Part shown: one piece after another, positions 1-7,150 of the stretch | Position numbering within the stretch: the first letter of the stretch is position 1 | Layout of the letters: each line of letters begins with the position of its first letter | Source of the DNA: a bacterium | GTDB taxonomy: Bacteria; Fidelibacterota; Marinisomatia; Marinisomatales; Marinisomataceae | DNA: 19,341 nucleotides | NCBI GenBank assembly: GCA_023255095.1 | Contig: JALRJJ010000141.1 | Coordinates: 1 to 19,341, forward strand | Reading direction: 5' to 3' | Made by a program: the position numbers and the translations under genes | The notes under the pieces: generated by a model | The model's database searches: none | Told to the model about the DNA's origin: nothing | What the model saw: the letters and a program-made list of their open reading frames with translations, nothing else

Positions 1-167
1 CCAATTATAAAACATTCATCATTAATTTTAGCTGCAGCCTCTGTATGACCACCAAATCCAACAGTTCCATCAAAAAAAAATTTTGCTTTATTAATATTGA
101 GGTTTTCAAGAGTTTCTTCCAGCATAACAGGTATATGATTCATGTTAGTAGGAAGAATACTTTTCAT
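1..167 (-). CDS. rsmH: 16S rRNA m4C1402 methyltransferase RsmH (MraW), N-terminal fragment
   Basis: This is the first 55 codons of a gene that runs off the left edge. RsmH uses S-adenosylmethionine to N4-methylate C1402 of 16S rRNA in the ribosomal P site. The visible protein contains HIPVMLEETLENL, then FFDGTVGFGGHTEAAAKI, which is the family's N-terminal substrate region followed by the SAM-binding glycine-rich loop (D-G-T-x-G-x-G-G-H). The ATG at 167-165 overlaps the mraZ stop (TGATG), so translation is probably coupled. An in-frame ATG at 143-141 gives MNHIPV, closer to the usual family start, and neither has a strong ribosome binding site. The mraZ-rsmH order is the conserved head of the dcw cluster, so ftsL, ftsI and mur genes may follow outside the window (inference). 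Confidence 0.9.
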   Translation of the reverse strand, partial: MKSILPTNMNHIPVMLEETLENLNINKAKFFFDGTVGFGGHTEAAAKINDECFII

Positions 168-622
168 CAAATTTTGACTTTCTCTGCTAGGGAGTCTAAA
201 AGAAGATGATCGATTTTTTCATTATCAATTTTTTTCAGTACTTCAGGATTCCATATTTCGATTCTGTTCAAAACACCAATAATTGAAACATTATTTGATA
301 TTTTAGCAAAATTTAAAAGATTTTCAGGTAGAACAAACCTTCCCTGTTTGTCAAAACTAATAATCTTTGCATTTCTTAGATAATTACGAAGAAAGGATCG
401 ATTTATTTTTGAAATTGAAGACAAGGAGGAAAGTTCATTCTCGATTTTTTTCCACTCATTTATTGGATAAATCCACAAAGACTGATCTAAACCTTGAGTA
501 ATAACAAATGTATTTTTTTCAGATGATTTAAATTGCTTTCTAAAATCTGAAGGTAGATTGATTCGATTTTTTGAATCGATTTGGTAAGAATATTGTCCTA
601 TAAATGTATACTGATTAGCCAT
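167..622 (-). CDS. mraZ: MraZ, transcriptional regulator at the head of the division/cell-wall cluster
   Basis: MraZ is a DNA-binding protein with two SpoVT/AbrB-like halves that forms rings and, in characterised bacteria, regulates its own dcw operon by binding short repeats near the promoter. Both half-motifs are visible. The first is FIGQYSYQIDSKNRINLP followed by FR (about residues 7-27), where the usual D-x-K-G-R has Asn in place of Gly. The second is FDKQGRFVLPENL (about residues 90-102). The length of 151 aa is normal. The ATG is at 622-620 with no clear Shine-Dalgarno. Just upstream lie a TTGACA-type promoter and three 10-bp repeat units resembling MraZ boxes, which supports autoregulation. 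The stop overlaps the rsmH start. Confidence 0.95.
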   Translation of the reverse strand: MANQYTFIGQYSYQIDSKNRINLPSDFRKQFKSSEKNTFVITQGLDQSLWIYPINEWKKIENELSSLSSISKINRSFLRNYLRNAKIISFDKQGRFVLPENLLNFAKISNNVSIIGVLNRIEIWNPEVLKKIDNEKIDHLLLDSLAEKVKI

Positions 623-625
623 AAT

Positions 626-655
626 AGTTAAGGGAATTTAACCCACATTTAACCA
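626..655 (-). promoter_or_regulatory. mraZ: Putative MraZ-box array (10-bp repeats) between promoter and mraZ start
   Basis: Read on the minus strand, three consecutive 10-mers start in the same phase: TGGTTAAATG (655-646), TGGGTTAAAT (645-636) and TCCCTTAACT (635-626). The second is an exact TGGGN followed by five bases, which is the spacing described for MraZ binding sites in E. coli and other bacteria. The first has one mismatch, and the third keeps only the phase and the TTAA part. The array begins near the predicted transcription start, where a bound MraZ ring could block initiation. The repeats are seen directly; the role as operator is inferred from the family. Confidence 0.62.
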
Positions 656-658
656 CTT

Positions 659-687
659 ATCTTACAATATGCTTATTTCTATGTCAA
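659..687 (-). promoter_or_regulatory. mraZ: Sigma70-type promoter for mraZ-rsmH
   Basis: On the minus strand there is a perfect -35 TTGACA (687-682), a 17-bp spacer and a -10 TAAGAT (664-659). It lies in the 94-bp gap between rodZ-like and mraZ, the longest gap in the window. The predicted transcription start is near 652, inside the first MraZ-like repeat, leaving a leader of about 30 nt. This suggests mraZ-rsmH can be transcribed independently of maf and the rodZ-like gene. Confidence 0.6.
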
Positions 688-716
688 TAAATTTGTAATA
701 AAAACACTGGAAAGTT

Positions 717-1550
717 TTATCTATTTGGAATGTATTTTGAGATTGTTATAGAAAATGGGTTTTTTTCTAACAGAACTTTCACAGGAAAGTCATTTAAAAT
801 ACTGTCTGATAAATCATTAAAATAGTCATCAGAAAACATTGAAAATTCAAGTTGCGAAGGATTAGCAATCAGAAACAACAATGAATCGGCTTCATCCCAA
901 GAAAAAAGTAAAGTATTGTCTTTTTTATTTATTTTAGATTGAGTAATAAAATATTCACTATTTTCTTCTAAGAGATTCGAAAATTTAATATGAGAAATAT
1001 AGTTTTCATCTTTCGAAATTATTCGAATCTTGACGGGTAGCTTAAGATCTTCTATTGAAGATATTTCATTAAATCTGAGCTGGTAATTTTGAGATAAAGA
1101 TTGACTACTTAATCTCAACTGGCTCTCATAGTCTGAAGATTCACTATTTTCTGAAGATAAAAAAAGTGGAAATAGAGATATTAACAAAATTAAGGCTACT
1201 CCCAAAAAAATATTTCGATTAAATAAATTTTGACTATTTAAAAAATTTAAAGCTTGAGTCGAATTTTTATTTTCGTAAATATTATTTTTTTTCTTATTAG
1301 AAATGTCAAAATTGGTTGATGGAGAATTCATAAAGTCATTTAAATCATTCAAACATTCCTTTTCATCAAGATTTAAAAAATTTACATATGCTTTAAAAAA
1401 TAACTTGAGATAAACAGGTGATATTTCTGCGAATTTACCTTTTTCAATTAAAATGAAATATTTTCCATCAATTTTGGTATGATTTGATATATCATCAATA
1501 GTTAGACCTTTTTCTTTTCTGATTGATTGATATTTTTTATAAAAATTCAC
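717..1550 (-). CDS. RodZ-like membrane protein with N-terminal helix-turn-helix
   Basis: RodZ links the MreB cytoskeleton to the inner membrane in rod-shaped bacteria. The order of parts fits. A cytoplasmic HTH_25/XRE-like domain occupies about residues 4-75, with RKEKGLTIDDISNHTKI and the typical LKLFFKAYVNFLNLDE segment. A low-complexity Asn/Lys linker follows (76-112), then one membrane span (about 113-132, IFLGVALILLISLFPLFL) and a periplasmic beta-rich tail (133-277). The tail is too divergent for me to match firmly to the RodZ DUF4115 domain. The start is GTG, and GTGA shares 4 nt with the maf stop, so translation is probably coupled. It stands just before mraZ-rsmH, fitting a cell-shape role. 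Alternatively it could be another HTH-plus-TM regulator of unknown target. Confidence 0.75.
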   Translation of the reverse strand: MNFYKKYQSIRKEKGLTIDDISNHTKIDGKYFILIEKGKFAEISPVYLKLFFKAYVNFLNLDEKECLNDLNDFMNSPSTNFDISNKKKNNIYENKNSTQALNFLNSQNLFNRNIFLGVALILLISLFPLFLSSENSESSDYESQLRLSSQSLSQNYQLRFNEISSIEDLKLPVKIRIISKDENYISHIKFSNLLEENSEYFITQSKINKKDNTLLFSWDEADSLLFLIANPSQLEFSMFSDDYFNDLSDSILNDFPVKVLLEKNPFSITISKYIPNR

Positions 1551-2113
1551 TTTATAAATTTATCTATTTTTTTTTCAAAAAACATAGTCATTGGAAATCC
1601 TGTGACATTTTCAAAACATCCCTCATAATTTTTTACAAAGTTCTCCTTAAAAAAAGATTGATCGATGTTGTATCCCCCTGCTTTGTCCAAAACATTGAAA
1701 TTTTGAATATAATAATCAATTAAATCGTCTGACAAATTCTTAAAAGTAATTTTCGTAGAGTCAGTAATAGTTTTTTCAATTTCAATATTTTTAAATGTCA
1801 AAGAGGTAACTACATTGTGAGATTTGTTTGATAAAGAAAGAAAAATTTCTTTTGCATTATTTTTGTCTTTTGGTTTACCAATAATTTTATTTTGAAACTC
1901 AATAATTGTATCAGCAGCAATTACATCAAACTGATTATAAGAATCAAACACTTTCCTTGCTTTAAGCTTTGAAATATATTCAACGTAATCAATAGGTTTT
2001 AATCTCAAAGAATTTGACTCATCAATCTGAGGTTTGACGACTTTAAATTTATATCCTAATTTCGTTAGAATTTTCTTTCTTCTTGGTGAACTTGATGCTA
2101 AAATTATTGGCAT
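1547..2113 (-). CDS. maf: Maf-family nucleoside triphosphate pyrophosphatase
   Basis: Maf proteins hydrolyse dTTP, UTP or modified nucleotides to the monophosphate and pyrophosphate in the cytoplasm (house-cleaning), and some are linked to division arrest. Family motifs appear in order: IILASSSPRRKKIL at residues 3-16 (phosphate-binding S-x-S-P-R-R), VIAADTII at 64-71 with the catalytic-type Asp68, IGKPKD at 78-83, and DKAGGYNI plus NVTGFPMTMF near the C-terminus. The length of 188 aa is typical. Which subfamily it belongs to (dTTP/UTP type or YceF-like) cannot be decided by eye. It is the first gene of a minus-strand group with the rodZ-like gene and starts only 20 bp from the divergent aconitase gene. 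Confidence 0.95.
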   Translation of the reverse strand: MPIILASSSPRRKKILTKLGYKFKVVKPQIDESNSLRLKPIDYVEYISKLKARKVFDSYNQFDVIAADTIIEFQNKIIGKPKDKNNAKEIFLSLSNKSHNVVTSLTFKNIEIEKTITDSTKITFKNLSDDLIDYYIQNFNVLDKAGGYNIDQSFFKENFVKNYEGCFENVTGFPMTMFFEKKIDKFIK

Positions 2114-2127
2114 ACTTTAACTAAATT

Positions 2128-2155
2128 ATTATCATGAATCTAATTGATTTAACAA
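2128..2155 (-). promoter_or_regulatory. maf: Candidate maf promoter overlapping the aconitase start
   Basis: On the minus strand, TTGTTA (2155-2150), a 16-bp spacer and GATAAT (2133-2128) form a plausible promoter. Its -35 and spacer lie inside the first codons of the divergent aconitase gene. The leader would be under 10 nt. The match is moderate and such sequences arise by chance in AT-rich DNA. I found no convincing plus-strand promoter for the aconitase gene in the 20-bp gap; it would have to lie mostly within maf codons. Confidence 0.3.
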
Positions 2156-4392
2156 ACAAAACGTATTCTAAATATATATCATCTCTAAATAATGCTAGAA
2201 GTTTTTTTGGTAGACCCCTGACGTATACAGAAAAAATATTATTCTCTCATTTAACATATGACTTAAATGAAATACCAGTTAGACAGAAAACTTTTGTTAA
2301 TATTTCTCCTGATAGAGTAGCAATGCAAGATGCAACGGCTCAAATGGCATTACTTCAATTTATGAATGCAGGAATGAAAACTACTGCGGTACCAACAACT
2401 GTCCATTGTGATCATTTAATCACTGCCATAAAAGGTGCGAATAATGATCTTGAAAACGCTCTGATAACCAATAAGGAAGTTTATGACTTTTTGCTCTCTG
2501 TTTGTAAGAAATATGGGATTGGCTTTTGGAAACCTGGTGCAGGAATCATTCATCAGACAGTTTTAGAAAATTATGCTTTCCCAGGTTCACTTATGATTGG
2601 AACTGATTCGCATACTCCAAACGCTGGAGGACTTGGAATGTTAGCGATTGGTGTTGGTGGAGCTGATGCAGTAGATGTCATGACCGATTCTCCATGGGAG
2701 GTAAATTGGCCAGGCATTATTGGCGTAAAACTTACGGGAGAATTAAAAGAATGGGTCTCACCGAAAGATATTATTTTAAAACTTGCGGGAATCCTTACCG
2801 TCAAAGGGGGAACTGGCAAAATAATAGAATACTTTGGTGATGGAACTAAAACTATTAGTTGCACTGGAAAAGCAACCATTACAAACATGGGAGCTGAAGT
2901 CGGTGCCACAACTTCAATTTTTCCATATGATAAATCTATGGAGCGATATTTGTTGGCTACTTCAAGATCAGATATTGCTTTTGCTGCAAATAAAATTGCG
3001 CATGAATTACAAGTTGATGATGAAGTAAATAAATCTCCTGAAAAATTCTTTGATCAGGTAATTGAAATAAATCTTTCAAAATTAGAACCGCACGTTGTCG
3101 GTCCATATAGTCCAGATCTTTCAAGAAAAATTTCTGATATGCCTGAAGCAATCAAAGAAAATGGATATGAAAATAATTTAAAAGCTGGCTTAATTGGAAG
3201 CTGTACAAATTCTTCTTATGAAGATATTGAAAAAGCAGCACACATTGCTAAACAAGCTCTGAACTCTGGCTTAAAAACAAAATCTGAATTTTATATAACG
3301 CCGGGATCAAATCAAATCAAAGCTACCATGGAGAGAGATGGTTATACTGAAATTTTTGAAAAAATTGGTGGTAAAGTTCTAGCAAATGCATGCGGTCCAT
3401 GTATTGGTCAATGGAAAAGATCAGATATAAGCGAAGGTGAAAAAAATTCTATCATTACTTCATTTAATAGAAATTTCGCCAAGAGAAATGACGGCAATGC
3501 TGCTACTGAATCATTTGTTGCAAGTCCTGAGATTGTTACTGCTCTTGCCATTGCAGGTAAACTAGATTTTAATCCTATTACTGATACAATTCCACTAGAA
3601 AATGGAGAAGAATTTAAATTCAATCCACCATTAGGGTCCGAACTACCTGAGGCAGGTTTTGTTGAACTAAGTTCTGATGATTTTATCTCTTCTAAAAGTG
3701 ATGATAATTTAACAATTGAAATTGATCCTAAAAGTCAAAGACTGCAAAATCTTCAACCTTTTCAAGCTTGGGACGGAAAAAATTATCAAAGTTTAAAAAT
3801 TCTTTTAAAAGCTAGAGGCAAATGTACAACTGATCATGTTTCTCCAGCTGGTCCATGGTTAAGATTCAGAGGACATCTTGAAAATATATCACAAAATATG
3901 TATTCTGGTGCTGATAATGAATTCACTAATTCAATTGGTGAAGCGATTAATTTAGAAAAGGAAAAAACTGAATCAATTTATGATGTTGCAAATTATTACA
4001 AAAAAAATAATATTGATTGGATGGTCGTTGCTGATGAGAATTATGGAGAAGGTTCATCTAGAGAACATGCAGCGATGGAGCCAAGATTTATGGGTTGTAA
4101 GCTTATTTTAGCAAAAAGTTTTGCACGAATCGCTCAAACCAATCTTAAAAAACAAGGAATTATTCCTTTAATGTTCAAAAATAAAAATGACTATGATTTA
4201 ATAGGTGCTTATGATGAAGTATCGACAAAAAATCTTGAAGAATTTAGCGCTGAAAACAATATTGTTTTGATTTTTAAAAAACCTGATGGACAAATTTATG
4301 AAATTGAAACCTTACATTCATTTTCGTCAAACCAAATTGGATGGTTTAAAGCTGGATCCGCTCTAAATCAAATTTCAAAGAACATAAGTTGA
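2134..4392 (+). CDS. acn: Aconitate hydratase, mitochondrial-type
   Basis: This TCA-cycle enzyme isomerises citrate to isocitrate via cis-aconitate using a [4Fe-4S] cluster. At 752 aa it matches the mitochondrial/Bacteroidota-type aconitase rather than the roughly 890-aa AcnA. Motifs seen are RVAMQDATAQMALLQFM, HCDHLI, MIGTDSHTPNAGGLGM, GSCTNSSYED and NACGPCIGQW. Cluster ligands would be Cys357, Cys420 and Cys423, close to the bovine enzyme's 358/421/424. The C-terminal swivel domain has NYGEGSSREHAAMEPR, with the catalytic-type Ser in the S-S-R motif, and QGIIPLMF. The ATG lies 20 bp from the divergent maf start. Its TGA overlaps the TTG start of gatB by 4 nt, suggesting a two-gene operon. 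Confidence 0.98.
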   Translation: MNLIDLTNKTYSKYISSLNNARSFFGRPLTYTEKILFSHLTYDLNEIPVRQKTFVNISPDRVAMQDATAQMALLQFMNAGMKTTAVPTTVHCDHLITAIKGANNDLENALITNKEVYDFLLSVCKKYGIGFWKPGAGIIHQTVLENYAFPGSLMIGTDSHTPNAGGLGMLAIGVGGADAVDVMTDSPWEVNWPGIIGVKLTGELKEWVSPKDIILKLAGILTVKGGTGKIIEYFGDGTKTISCTGKATITNMGAEVGATTSIFPYDKSMERYLLATSRSDIAFAANKIAHELQVDDEVNKSPEKFFDQVIEINLSKLEPHVVGPYSPDLSRKISDMPEAIKENGYENNLKAGLIGSCTNSSYEDIEKAAHIAKQALNSGLKTKSEFYITPGSNQIKATMERDGYTEIFEKIGGKVLANACGPCIGQWKRSDISEGEKNSIITSFNRNFAKRNDGNAATESFVASPEIVTALAIAGKLDFNPITDTIPLENGEEFKFNPPLGSELPEAGFVELSSDDFISSKSDDNLTIEIDPKSQRLQNLQPFQAWDGKNYQSLKILLKARGKCTTDHVSPAGPWLRFRGHLENISQNMYSGADNEFTNSIGEAINLEKEKTESIYDVANYYKKNNIDWMVVADENYGEGSSREHAAMEPRFMGCKLILAKSFARIAQTNLKKQGIIPLMFKNKNDYDLIGAYDEVSTKNLEEFSAENNIVLIFKKPDGQIYEIETLHSFSSNQIGWFKAGSALNQISKNIS

Positions 4393-5840
4393 ATATAATA
4401 AACCAAATCAATCAAGAATGGGATATAGTTATAGGATTAGAAGTTCATGTTCAATTACAAACCAGAAGAAAAATTTTTGGTCATTCTAAATATATTTATA
4501 ATTCTCCACCAAACAGCCTAGTTTGCCCTCCATCATTTGGGCTTCCCGGAAGCTTACCAACTATCAACCAAAAAGCTATTCAAGATGCTATTAAATTTGG
4601 TTTGACTGTTCAAGGTGAAATTAATCAAAATTTGATTTTTTCAAGGAAACATTACTTTTATCCAGACTTGGCTAAAGGTTACCAAATTTCTCAGTTTACC
4701 GAACCAATCATTTCAGGGGGATATGTACCAATTTGGTGGGAGGATAAATTAATGAATATATACCTTCAAAGGGCGCATCTTGAAGAAGATACTGCTAAAT
4801 CTACCCATATTAATAAGGACAGTTTTTCTTTAATTGATTTTAATAGAAGTGGCGCCTCGTTAATTGAAATTGTTACCAATCCTTGTATTAGACATCCTGA
4901 ACAAGCAAAACTTTTTGTTCAAAGAATTAGGCAAATAGTCAATTTTTTAGATATTTCAAATGGTAAGATGGAAGAAGGAAATCTTAGGTGTGATGCTAAT
5001 ATATCCTTGAAGAAAAAGAATAGTCAAAACCTTGGAATAAAAACTGAAATCAAAAATATTAATTCATTCAGAAATGTTCAAAAATCCCTAGAATCAGAAA
5101 TTATTCGCCAACATAAAATTCTTTGTAATGGCAAAAAAGTTAAACAGGTTACACTTACTTGGAATAGCAGTAAGAATGTTGCTGAAATAATGCGAGAAAA
5201 AGAAGATTCACATGATTATCGTTATTTTCCAGATCCAGACCTTCCTCCAGTTATAATAGATTCAAAATTTATCAACAGCATTGCTAAAGATATGATAAAA
5301 ACTCCAATGGAACTTGAAGTAGCTTGGAAAAAAAATTATAAGTTTTCCACAGAAGATGTGACTATGCTTACTTCATCAAAATTAGTAAGTGAATATTTTC
5401 AACTTTTGCTTGATGAAGGCGTGAATCCTGGAGATGGTTTAAAATGGATAAGCGGAGAAATTTTTAGACTGTTTAATGAAGTCAATATTGAATTTGACAA
5501 TCGCATATCTCCTAAAGATTTAAAACGAATAATATTACTTGTCTCTGAAAACAAAATCACTAATAATGATGCAAAAGAAATACTCAAGTGCTTGTTTGAT
5601 AGCAATTCTGAATTAAATGAAATTCTTGAGAAGGGTTCATATTACATTAACAAGAACAAAGATTTAACATTAGAAGCTATTAATTTAGTTTTTAATCAAT
5701 TTCCTCAAGAATTGGATCGATTAAAAAGTGGAGAAGATAAACTGTATGGTTTTTTTGTAGGAATGACCGTTAAATCTTCAAAAGAAAAATTAGATCCGAA
5801 AATAATATTACAAGAAATTAAAAAGATTATTGAAGATTAA
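4389..5840 (+). CDS. gatB: Aspartyl/glutamyl-tRNA(Asn/Gln) amidotransferase subunit B
   Basis: GatB is the kinase/tRNA-binding subunit of GatCAB, which converts misacylated Glu-tRNA(Gln) or Asp-tRNA(Asn) to the amide form. Motifs include VIGLEVHVQL (14-23), YPDLAKGYQISQF (91-103), HLEEDTAKS (130-138), DFNRSGASLIEIVTNP (150-165), EGNLRCDANISL, TEIKNINSF and DSHDYRYFPDPDLPP. A YqeY-like C-terminal tail follows. The length (483 aa) is normal. The start is TTG at 4389, sharing TTGA with the aconitase stop; it puts the conserved WDIVIGLEVH at the expected place and no better ATG is available. The usual C-P-x-C before G-L-P-G reads VCPPSFGLPG here, so one Cys is missing. gatA and gatC are not in the window. 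Confidence 0.97.
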   Translation: MNIINQINQEWDIVIGLEVHVQLQTRRKIFGHSKYIYNSPPNSLVCPPSFGLPGSLPTINQKAIQDAIKFGLTVQGEINQNLIFSRKHYFYPDLAKGYQISQFTEPIISGGYVPIWWEDKLMNIYLQRAHLEEDTAKSTHINKDSFSLIDFNRSGASLIEIVTNPCIRHPEQAKLFVQRIRQIVNFLDISNGKMEEGNLRCDANISLKKKNSQNLGIKTEIKNINSFRNVQKSLESEIIRQHKILCNGKKVKQVTLTWNSSKNVAEIMREKEDSHDYRYFPDPDLPPVIIDSKFINSIAKDMIKTPMELEVAWKKNYKFSTEDVTMLTSSKLVSEYFQLLLDEGVNPGDGLKWISGEIFRLFNEVNIEFDNRISPKDLKRIILLVSENKITNNDAKEILKCLFDSNSELNEILEKGSYYINKNKDLTLEAINLVFNQFPQELDRLKSGEDKLYGFFVGMTVKSSKEKLDPKIILQEIKKIIED

Positions 5841-6073
5841 AATTTACGGCCATCAGCAATTAATTCTTTAATCACTGAGTCAATACCTTTTTTATCAATA
5901 ACTCTTAAACCTTTAGCAGATACATTTAAGGTTATTTTTTTATTTAAACTTTCTACCCAAAAAGTTTTCTTTTGTAGGTTAACATCAAATCTTCTACGAG
6001 TTTTATTGTGAGCATGGCTGACATTATTACCAAACATTGCTCTTTTGCCTGTCACTTCACAAATTTTTCCCAT
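5837..6073 (-). CDS. rpmB: 50S ribosomal protein L28
   Basis: L28 is a small structural protein of the large ribosomal subunit. The 78-aa sequence begins MGKICEVTGKRAMFGNNVSH and continues with the basic NKTRRRFDVNLQKK segment and a C-terminal SAKGLRVIDKKG, all typical of the family. The ATG at 6073-6071 has AAAAGG about 8 nt upstream on the minus strand, a good ribosome binding site. It is a single minus-strand gene between two plus-strand operons. Its TAA (5839-5837) interleaves with the gatB TAA (5838-5840) in the palindrome TTAA, so the convergent genes overlap by 4 nt. rpmG (L33), a common partner, is not beside it. Confidence 0.98.
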   Translation of the reverse strand: MGKICEVTGKRAMFGNNVSHAHNKTRRRFDVNLQKKTFWVESLNKKITLNVSAKGLRVIDKKGIDSVIKELIADGRKF

Positions 6074-6098
6074 TTTGTTTACCTTTTATGGTTATTGT

Positions 6099-6120
6099 TT
6101 AAATTAGCAGGGTAATTTAA
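6099..6120. promoter_or_regulatory. Perfect 8-bp inverted repeat between divergent rpmB and dusB
   Basis: TTAAATTA and its exact reverse complement TAATTTAA flank a 6-nt GC-richer spacer (GCAGGG). ATTG (6094-6097) and CAAT (6123-6126) extend the dyad after 1-2 unpaired bases. It sits centrally in the 79-bp divergent gap, where it could act on both promoters. I could not place confident -35/-10 pairs here. The repeat is observed; an operator role is inference, and AT-rich dyads can arise by chance. Confidence 0.35.
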
Positions 6121-6152
6121 TTCAATAATATTGTGTATCAAATAAAAACTAT

Positions 6153-7130
6153 ATGAAAAACTTTAGAGAAAAAAAAATTAAAATCGGCAATCTTCAAATA
6201 GATTTTCCATTTTTTCTTGCGCCGATGGCAGGTGTAACAGACTATGCTTATAGGGTTATAGCTAAAGAGTTTGGGGCTGGAGTAGTTTATTCAGAGTTTG
6301 TCTCTGCTCATGGAATAATAAGAGAAAATGAAAAAACTTTAAATATGATAAAGTTTTCAGAATTTGAAAGGCCGATAGGTATCCAAATCTTTGGAGATAC
6401 TCCAGAAGTTATGGAAAGTGCTGCAAGGCTTGTCTTTGAAAAATTCAATCCTGACTTAATTGATATAAACTATGGATGTCCTGTCCCAAAAGTAACCAAA
6501 AAAGGAGCTGGTTCAGCAGCATTAAAAGATTTATGTTTAATGGAAGATATTTCTGAAGCAGTGGTAAAAGCAGTTCCAAGTATTCCTGTAACAGTTAAAA
6601 TGAGAGCAGGATGGAATTTAAATAATATTGTCAGTACTCAAGCTGGCATCAATCTTGAAAAAGTCGGAATTAAAGCAATTACCCTTCATCCTAGAACTAC
6701 GGTACAAATGTATAAAGGGTCTGCAAATTGGGAACTGATTAAAGAATTAAAAGAAAACGTAACGATTCCAGTGATTGGAAATGGTGATATAAAAAATATT
6801 GAAGATATTGAAAAAATGTTTTCAATGACAAAATGTGATGGAATAATGATTGGTAGAGCAGCGTTAGGAAATCCATGGTTTTTTGCTCAAATAAAGAAGT
6901 TTTTAAATGATCAAGACTATGATAAAATTAGCTTAGAAGAAAGATTAGATATATGTCTAAAGCATCTCGATCTTCTTGTTCAGACCCATGGAGAAAAAAT
7001 TGGAGCTAATAACATGAAAAAACACTTCTCATGGTATTTTAAGGGATTCGAAGAAGCATCTTCCTTTAGAAAAAAATTTGTATTGGCAAATAATTATTCT
7101 GAAATGAAAGATATTTTGTCTAAATTTTGA
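6153..7130 (+). CDS. dusB: tRNA-dihydrouridine synthase, DusB type
   Basis: This FMN-dependent enzyme reduces uridines in the tRNA D-loop using NADPH. The N-terminal TIM barrel shows PFFLAPMAGVTDYAYR (about 19-34), ERPIGIQIFGDTPE (72-84), DINYGCPVPKVTKKGAGS with the catalytic proton-donor Cys109, VTVKMRAGW, ITLHPRT, GNGDI and DGIMIGRAALGNPWFF (phosphate-binding end of the barrel). A helical C-terminal domain ends at residue 325. The architecture and length fit the DusB/Dus subgroup. No strong ribosome binding site precedes the ATG at 6153. It leads a plus-strand run dusB-pruA-sucC-sucD-ndk, with a 20-nt gap to pruA. In many proteobacteria dusB precedes fis; here it precedes catabolic genes. 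Confidence 0.96.
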   Translation: MKNFREKKIKIGNLQIDFPFFLAPMAGVTDYAYRVIAKEFGAGVVYSEFVSAHGIIRENEKTLNMIKFSEFERPIGIQIFGDTPEVMESAARLVFEKFNPDLIDINYGCPVPKVTKKGAGSAALKDLCLMEDISEAVVKAVPSIPVTVKMRAGWNLNNIVSTQAGINLEKVGIKAITLHPRTTVQMYKGSANWELIKELKENVTIPVIGNGDIKNIEDIEKMFSMTKCDGIMIGRAALGNPWFFAQIKKFLNDQDYDKISLEERLDICLKHLDLLVQTHGEKIGANNMKKHFSWYFKGFEEASSFRKKFVLANNYSEMKDILSKF

Positions 7131-7140
7131 CTCAAATTTT

Positions 7141-7145
7141 AGGAG
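7141..7145 (+). promoter_or_regulatory. pruA: Ribosome binding site that decides the pruA start
   Basis: AGGAG followed by AAAAT and ATG (7151) is a strong Shine-Dalgarno at 5-nt spacing. It favours ATG 7151 over the in-frame TTG at 7127, which overlaps the dusB stop by 4 nt but has no such site. Confidence 0.75.
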
Positions 7146-7150
7146 AAAAT

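Noticed and set aside
61..90. A9 run in rsmH as a possible frameshift site
   Set aside because: The reading frame continues correctly across the run into DGTVGFGGHT, so no frameshift is needed.
699..719. Possible terminator after the rodZ-like gene
   Set aside because: AAAAC/GTTTT arms with an 8-nt loop contain one GC pair and only a short T-run; too weak to call in AT-rich DNA.
1523..1723. Plus-strand frame across the maf/rodZ-like junction
   Set aside because: Low-complexity Phe/Lys/Ile translation with no ribosome binding site, antisense to two real genes.
2571..2909. Long minus-strand open frame within aconitase
   Set aside because: It lies wholly inside a gene with full motif support, its translation has no recognisable family pattern, and it is explained by codon bias on the opposite strand.
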